DNA of 7,866 nt from assembly GCA_027622115.1 (NCBI GenBank), contig JAQBZS010000312.1:1-7866 (forward strand), written 5' to 3'. Under the pieces are notes generated by a model. It was not told the DNA's origin, made no database searches, and saw only the letters and a program-made list of their open reading frames with translations. This stretch comes from Planctomycetota bacterium. Its GTDB lineage: Bacteria; Planctomycetota; Planctomycetia; Planctomycetales; Planctomycetaceae. The position numbers were made by a program, and so were the translations under genes. Of the stretch, positions 4,587 to 7,866 are shown one piece after another (position 1 is the stretch's first letter; each line of letters starts with the position of its first letter).

Positions 4587-7500
4587 ATGACTCGACGCAT
4601 TCTGCTTTCCGCGATCGCAACCCTCTTTTGTGTTGCATCCGTCCATGCCGCGGATCCGGATTCGCTCGACGCTGTTGCAACCCGCGCGCAAAGCCTCATT
4701 GCCAACCGCTGCCGAGAGTGCCACGGCACGAAGGCTCGCGAGGGCGGACTGCGATTCCTGTCCGGGCGCGATCTTCTGGTGTTAAACGATTCAGGAGTCG
4801 CTGCCGTCGTACCCGGCCAAAGTGCGAAAAGCGAGTTGGTCCGACGCGTTGAATCAGACGACAAAGACGTGCGGATGCCGCCGAAGGGCGATCGGCTTTC
4901 GGCTGACGAAATCGCGATCTTGCGGTCGTGGGTCGATCAAGGCGCGCGTTGGCCGCAACAGTCGACTGGGACGCATTGGTCCTACTTGAAGCCGGTTCGA
5001 CCGGCGCTTCCTGCGGTCAAGAACACGGATTGGCCACGGAACGAATTGGATCACTTTGTCCTGGCCAAACTGGAACAACACGGGTTGCAACCGTCGGAGC
5101 CCACCGACAAAGCTCGGTTGCTGCGTCGCGTATCTCTCGACCTGATCGGCCTGCCGCCGACTCCCGGCGAACTCGATGCGTTCCTCAAGGATGATTCGCC
5201 GTCGGCGTTCGAGCGAGTCGTTGACCGGTTGCTCAAGTCGCCTCGGTACGGCGAACGCTGGGCGCGACCGTGGCTGGATATGGCTCGCTACGCGGACTCC
5301 AACGGCTATCAGGCCGACCAGTTCCGCACCATGTGGGCTTATCGCGATTGGGTCATCAACGCGATGAACGCGGATATGCCGTTCGACCAATTTACCATCG
5401 AACAAATTGCGGGCGACCTGCTGCCCAAGGCCACGATCCGCCAGAAAATCGCGACGGGGTTTCATCGGTGTCCCACGTGCAACGTCGAAGCCGGTGTCGA
5501 TCCGGAAGAAAACCGAGTCAACCAAATCGTGGATCGCGTCAACACCACGGCCACTGTGTGGCTCGGCACGACACTCGAATGTGCCCAGTGCCACAACCAC
5601 AAGTACGACCCGTTCACGCAACAGGACTACTACCAACTGTTCTCGTTCTTCAATAACACGCCGATGGAAGTAAAGCTCAGCAGCGGAGTCACCTACGACT
5701 TCTACGGTCCCACGATGGACTTGCCTTTGAGTGAAGCCGGTCAGGCAAAACGCGACACGCTGACTGCGGAATCCGCGGAACTCGATTCGCAACTGCAAGT
5801 TCGCAGGACGCACCTCAAAGAGCGTCAGGCCGAACTGGTGGGCAAATTGGCGGCGACGTTGGGGACGCAGCCCGAATGGCATGTCCTGACCGTCAAGTCG
5901 TTCGCTTCGGTCGGTGGTGTCTCGCATGAACTGCTCGAGGACCAGTCGATCCTTGTTTCCGGGAAAGGTGCCGAGAAGGACACATACACCGTTGTCGTTC
6001 ACACAGACGTGGTCGGCGCTACCGGTTTCAAGCTGGAAGCACTGACGCACGATTCGTTGCCCGGAAAGGGGCCGGGGCGTCAATCGGCGGAGCGACCCAA
6101 CTTCGTCCTCAACGAATTCACGGTGGCTGCATCACCCAAGACTGGTGACGCGAAATCCAGCCAAGCGGTTTCGCTGCATTCCGCATCGGCAAGTTACGCG
6201 CAAAAGGGCTACGCGGTTGACGGAGCGGTCGACGGCAAGTTGGAAACCGCCTGGGCCATCCATCCTGAATTTCACAAATCGCATCACGCTCGGTTTCTGA
6301 CAACCAAGCCGGTTGGTTTCGACGGCGGCACGGTTTTCACATTCCAGTTGGTGCAAAACCACGGCGGCAGGCGAACGATCGGTCGGTTGCGAGTTTCGGC
6401 CATGACCGGTGATCCCGGTCGTCACGCGATTCCGCAGGTAATCCGCGACATTCTTGCCAAGCTGCGGAGCAAGCCGGTTTCCGGCAAACAACCCGGTGTC
6501 TCGACGAAAGAGCAGGCGAAGTTGCTTGAGTACCTGGAAGACACGGATGCGACGATCGTCCAATTGCGAAAACGGATCATCGCGGTGAAGAAAGAACTCG
6601 ATCAACTCAAACCGGAAACCACGCTGGTCATGGTCGAGATGGACAAGTCTCGAACTTCGAACATCTTCAAACGCGGCAACTTTCTGACCAAGGGAGCCGA
6701 AGTGCAGCCGGACGTCCCCGCGATTCTGCACGGATTGCCCAACGCTCGCGGCATCGAACGAACTCGTGAAACATTCGCGAGATGGCTGGTGGACCGTGAC
6801 AATCCGCTCGTCGCCCGCGTGACGGTCAACCGCTGGTGGGCCGAGTTGTTTGGACGAGGAATCGTGTCCACGGTCGAGGATTTCGGCACGCAAGGTGAAC
6901 CGCCGACTCATCCCCGCCTACTGGATTGGCTGGCCGTCGAGTTCATGGAGCACGGCTGGTCCATGAAACACATTCACAAAACGATCGTGATGTCGGCCGC
7001 GTATCAGCAAAGCTCGCGAGTGACTGAAAAACTGCTGGCCGTCGATCCCTTCAACAAATTACTGACTCGCGGGCCGCGCTTCCGACTGCCGGCCGAAACC
7101 ATCCGCGACAATGCGTTGACGATCAGCGGTCTGTTATCGACCAAGATGCACGGCCCGCCGATCTTCCCGCCACAACCGGCGGACATCTGGCGACACATCG
7201 GTCGCAACGCCCCGAAGTACGACACGTCGACCGGCCCCGACAGATTTCGCCGCGGCATTTATGTCGTGTGGAGACGCAGCGCGCCGTATCCCAACTTCGT
7301 GACGTTCGACGCTCCGGATCGGGCATCCTGCGTGGTGGAGCGATCTCGTACGAATACGCCGTTGCAGGCCTTGGCGATGCTCAACGATCCCGCGTACGTG
7401 GAAATGACGCGAGCCTTCGCGGCGCGCGTGATCGCCGAGCAACCGCTGGCCAGCGTGCGTGAGCGGATCGACTATGCGTTCCGCCTGTGTGTTGCGCGAA

Positions 7501-7700
7501 AACCCACGGAGTCGGAGTCTCGCTTTCTGGAGCGTGTCCATGACACGGAATTGGCACGCTTTCGCGCAGACACCGCAGCAGCCGAGCGATTGATCCCCAA
7601 GTCGGATCGTCCAAAGGGCGCGGATGTCACCGAACTGGCGACTTGGTTTCACATCGGCAACGTCCTGCTGAATCTGGACGAAACGATCTCCAAAAACTGA
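4587..7700 (+). CDS. Secreted PSCyt1-DUF1549-DUF1553 cytochrome-type protein
   Basis: A 1037-residue exported protein of the planctomycete cytochrome family. Residues 1-21 form a signal peptide (MTRR, hydrophobic core, VHA before Ala22). PSCyt1 (about 38-120) has the haem-c motif Cys42-x-x-Cys45-His46, with Met97 in MPPK as a likely axial ligand. DUF1549 (about 148-355) contains LDLIGLPPTPGELDAFL, PRYGERWARPWLD and a second CxxCH (Cys332-Cys335-His336) in CAQCHNHKYDP. Residues about 430-610 are beta-rich and discoidin-like, with YAVDGAVDGKLETAW. A charged helical stretch follows (about 640-690). DUF1553 (about 725-1000) carries NPLVARVTVNRWWAELFG and FGTQGEPPTHP. The exact reaction is unestablished; redox or polysaccharide-related roles have been proposed for the family. 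ATG 4587 is preferred to the upstream TTG 4530 because it begins a clean signal peptide. No good Shine-Dalgarno site is seen. The usual DUF1501 partner is not within the window. Confidence 0.93.
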   Translation: MTRRILLSAIATLFCVASVHAADPDSLDAVATRAQSLIANRCRECHGTKAREGGLRFLSGRDLLVLNDSGVAAVVPGQSAKSELVRRVESDDKDVRMPPKGDRLSADEIAILRSWVDQGARWPQQSTGTHWSYLKPVRPALPAVKNTDWPRNELDHFVLAKLEQHGLQPSEPTDKARLLRRVSLDLIGLPPTPGELDAFLKDDSPSAFERVVDRLLKSPRYGERWARPWLDMARYADSNGYQADQFRTMWAYRDWVINAMNADMPFDQFTIEQIAGDLLPKATIRQKIATGFHRCPTCNVEAGVDPEENRVNQIVDRVNTTATVWLGTTLECAQCHNHKYDPFTQQDYYQLFSFFNNTPMEVKLSSGVTYDFYGPTMDLPLSEAGQAKRDTLTAESAELDSQLQVRRTHLKERQAELVGKLAATLGTQPEWHVLTVKSFASVGGVSHELLEDQSILVSGKGAEKDTYTVVVHTDVVGATGFKLEALTHDSLPGKGPGRQSAERPNFVLNEFTVAASPKTGDAKSSQAVSLHSASASYAQKGYAVDGAVDGKLETAWAIHPEFHKSHHARFLTTKPVGFDGGTVFTFQLVQNHGGRRTIGRLRVSAMTGDPGRHAIPQVIRDILAKLRSKPVSGKQPGVSTKEQAKLLEYLEDTDATIVQLRKRIIAVKKELDQLKPETTLVMVEMDKSRTSNIFKRGNFLTKGAEVQPDVPAILHGLPNARGIERTRETFARWLVDRDNPLVARVTVNRWWAELFGRGIVSTVEDFGTQGEPPTHPRLLDWLAVEFMEHGWSMKHIHKTIVMSAAYQQSSRVTEKLLAVDPFNKLLTRGPRFRLPAETIRDNALTISGLLSTKMHGPPIFPPQPADIWRHIGRNAPKYDTSTGPDRFRRGIYVVWRRSAPYPNFVTFDAPDRASCVVERSRTNTPLQALAMLNDPAYVEMTRAFAARVIAEQPLASVRERIDYAFRLCVARKPTESESRFLERVHDTELARFRADTAAAERLIPKSDRPKGADVTELATWFHIGNVLLNLDETISKN

Positions 7701-7866
7701 TGTCGGGGCCAATATTCCCCCGAGTCGAAGCTGATTTCCCTACTTTTCTTCGGGACGTTGTTTCTGCACGCGTCCTAAGTTCGAGCTTGTCACATTTTGG
7801 GGATCGGGGTCTGGCTTACGAATTTCAGATTTGGCGGTCGTTCGACGTGGAATTCACCAACAACGG
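7700..7866 (+). CDS. Possible partial open frame overlapping the DUF1553 stop (uncertain)
   Basis: ATG at 7700-7702 overlaps the preceding TGA by one base (TGATG), and its frame has no stop through the window end, 55 codons. The translation begins MSGPIFPRVEADF and later reads SHFGDRGLAYEFQIWRSF. I recognise no family, and it does not look like the start of a DUF1501 protein. An open frame of this length can easily arise by chance in this base composition, and no separate ribosome binding site is evident. It may simply be intergenic sequence. Confidence 0.2.
   Translation, partial: MSGPIFPRVEADFPTFLRDVVSARVLSSSLSHFGDRGLAYEFQIWRSFDVEFTNN
7703..7723 (+). terminator. Hairpin just after the DUF1553 gene, possible weak terminator
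   Basis: TCGGGG (7703-7708) pairs with CCCCGA (7718-7723) around a nine-base loop, starting three bases after the stop codon. A pyrimidine-rich stretch follows at about 7731-7748, but there is no immediate T-run, so an intrinsic terminator is only possible. It would be inconsistent with translation continuing into the overlapping frame at 7700. Confidence 0.3.

Noticed and set aside
4854..6083. Long minus-strand open frame (409 codons) antisense to the DUF1549 region
   Set aside because: The + strand frame carries clear family motifs throughout. The antisense translation is Arg/Val/Gln-rich without recognisable motifs and is typical of mirror frames in GC-rich coding DNA.
7804..7815. CGGGGTCTGGC near the right end as an inverted copy of the GGGTCAGACCCC palindrome at the left end
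   Set aside because: Only eight contiguous bases are shared and the palindrome is not completed here, so the window is not shown to be bounded by a repeat pair.

Overview
The window looks like a chromosomal segment of a planctomycete (phylum Planctomycetota). The main evidence is the large secreted protein at 4587-7700. It carries the PSCyt1 / DUF1549 / DUF1553 architecture, which is strongly expanded in that phylum and its close relatives. Base composition is moderately GC-rich, TTG and GTG starts are used, and Shine-Dalgarno sites are weak at several genes; all of this is compatible. I cannot place it below phylum level. All five confident genes lie on the + strand.

Layout. 1-322: a non-coding leader rich in hairpins, including a 26-bp-arm imperfect palindrome at 95-157. 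323-1507: a citrate synthase / 2-methylcitrate synthase family enzyme. 1517-2539: nine bases further on, an uncharacterised nucleotidyltransferase-fold protein, probably in the same transcript. 2540-2775: a gap holding two small hairpins that look like a dispersed intergenic repeat. 2776-3714: a short two-TM sensor histidine kinase with a TTG start. 3711-4442: its OmpR/PhoB-type response regulator, whose GTG start overlaps the kinase stop (GTGA). 4443-4586: a gap with a good extended -10 promoter. 4587-7700: the 1037-residue cytochrome-type PSCyt1/DUF1549/DUF1553 protein. 7701-7866: a tail with one hairpin and an unproven open frame that reaches the window end.

How the genes may work together. 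The synthase makes citrate from oxaloacetate and acetyl-CoA, or 2-methylcitrate if propionyl-CoA is used. Its translationally adjacent partner has the nucleotidyltransferase signature but no known substrate, so the pairing is the least explained gene association here. The kinase and regulator form a self-contained two-component system. The kinase has almost no extracytoplasmic loop, which suggests sensing within the membrane or through a partner. The DUF1549/DUF1553 protein is exported, binds at least one c-type haem, and seems to have its own promoter. In this phylum such genes usually precede a DUF1501 gene, which is not visible here. I see no mobile element, CRISPR array, tRNA or rRNA. The unusual signals are the strong hairpin and repeat remnants upstream of the synthase, and the synthase-nucleotidyltransferase pair. 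I found no clear evidence of a complete new multi-gene system.
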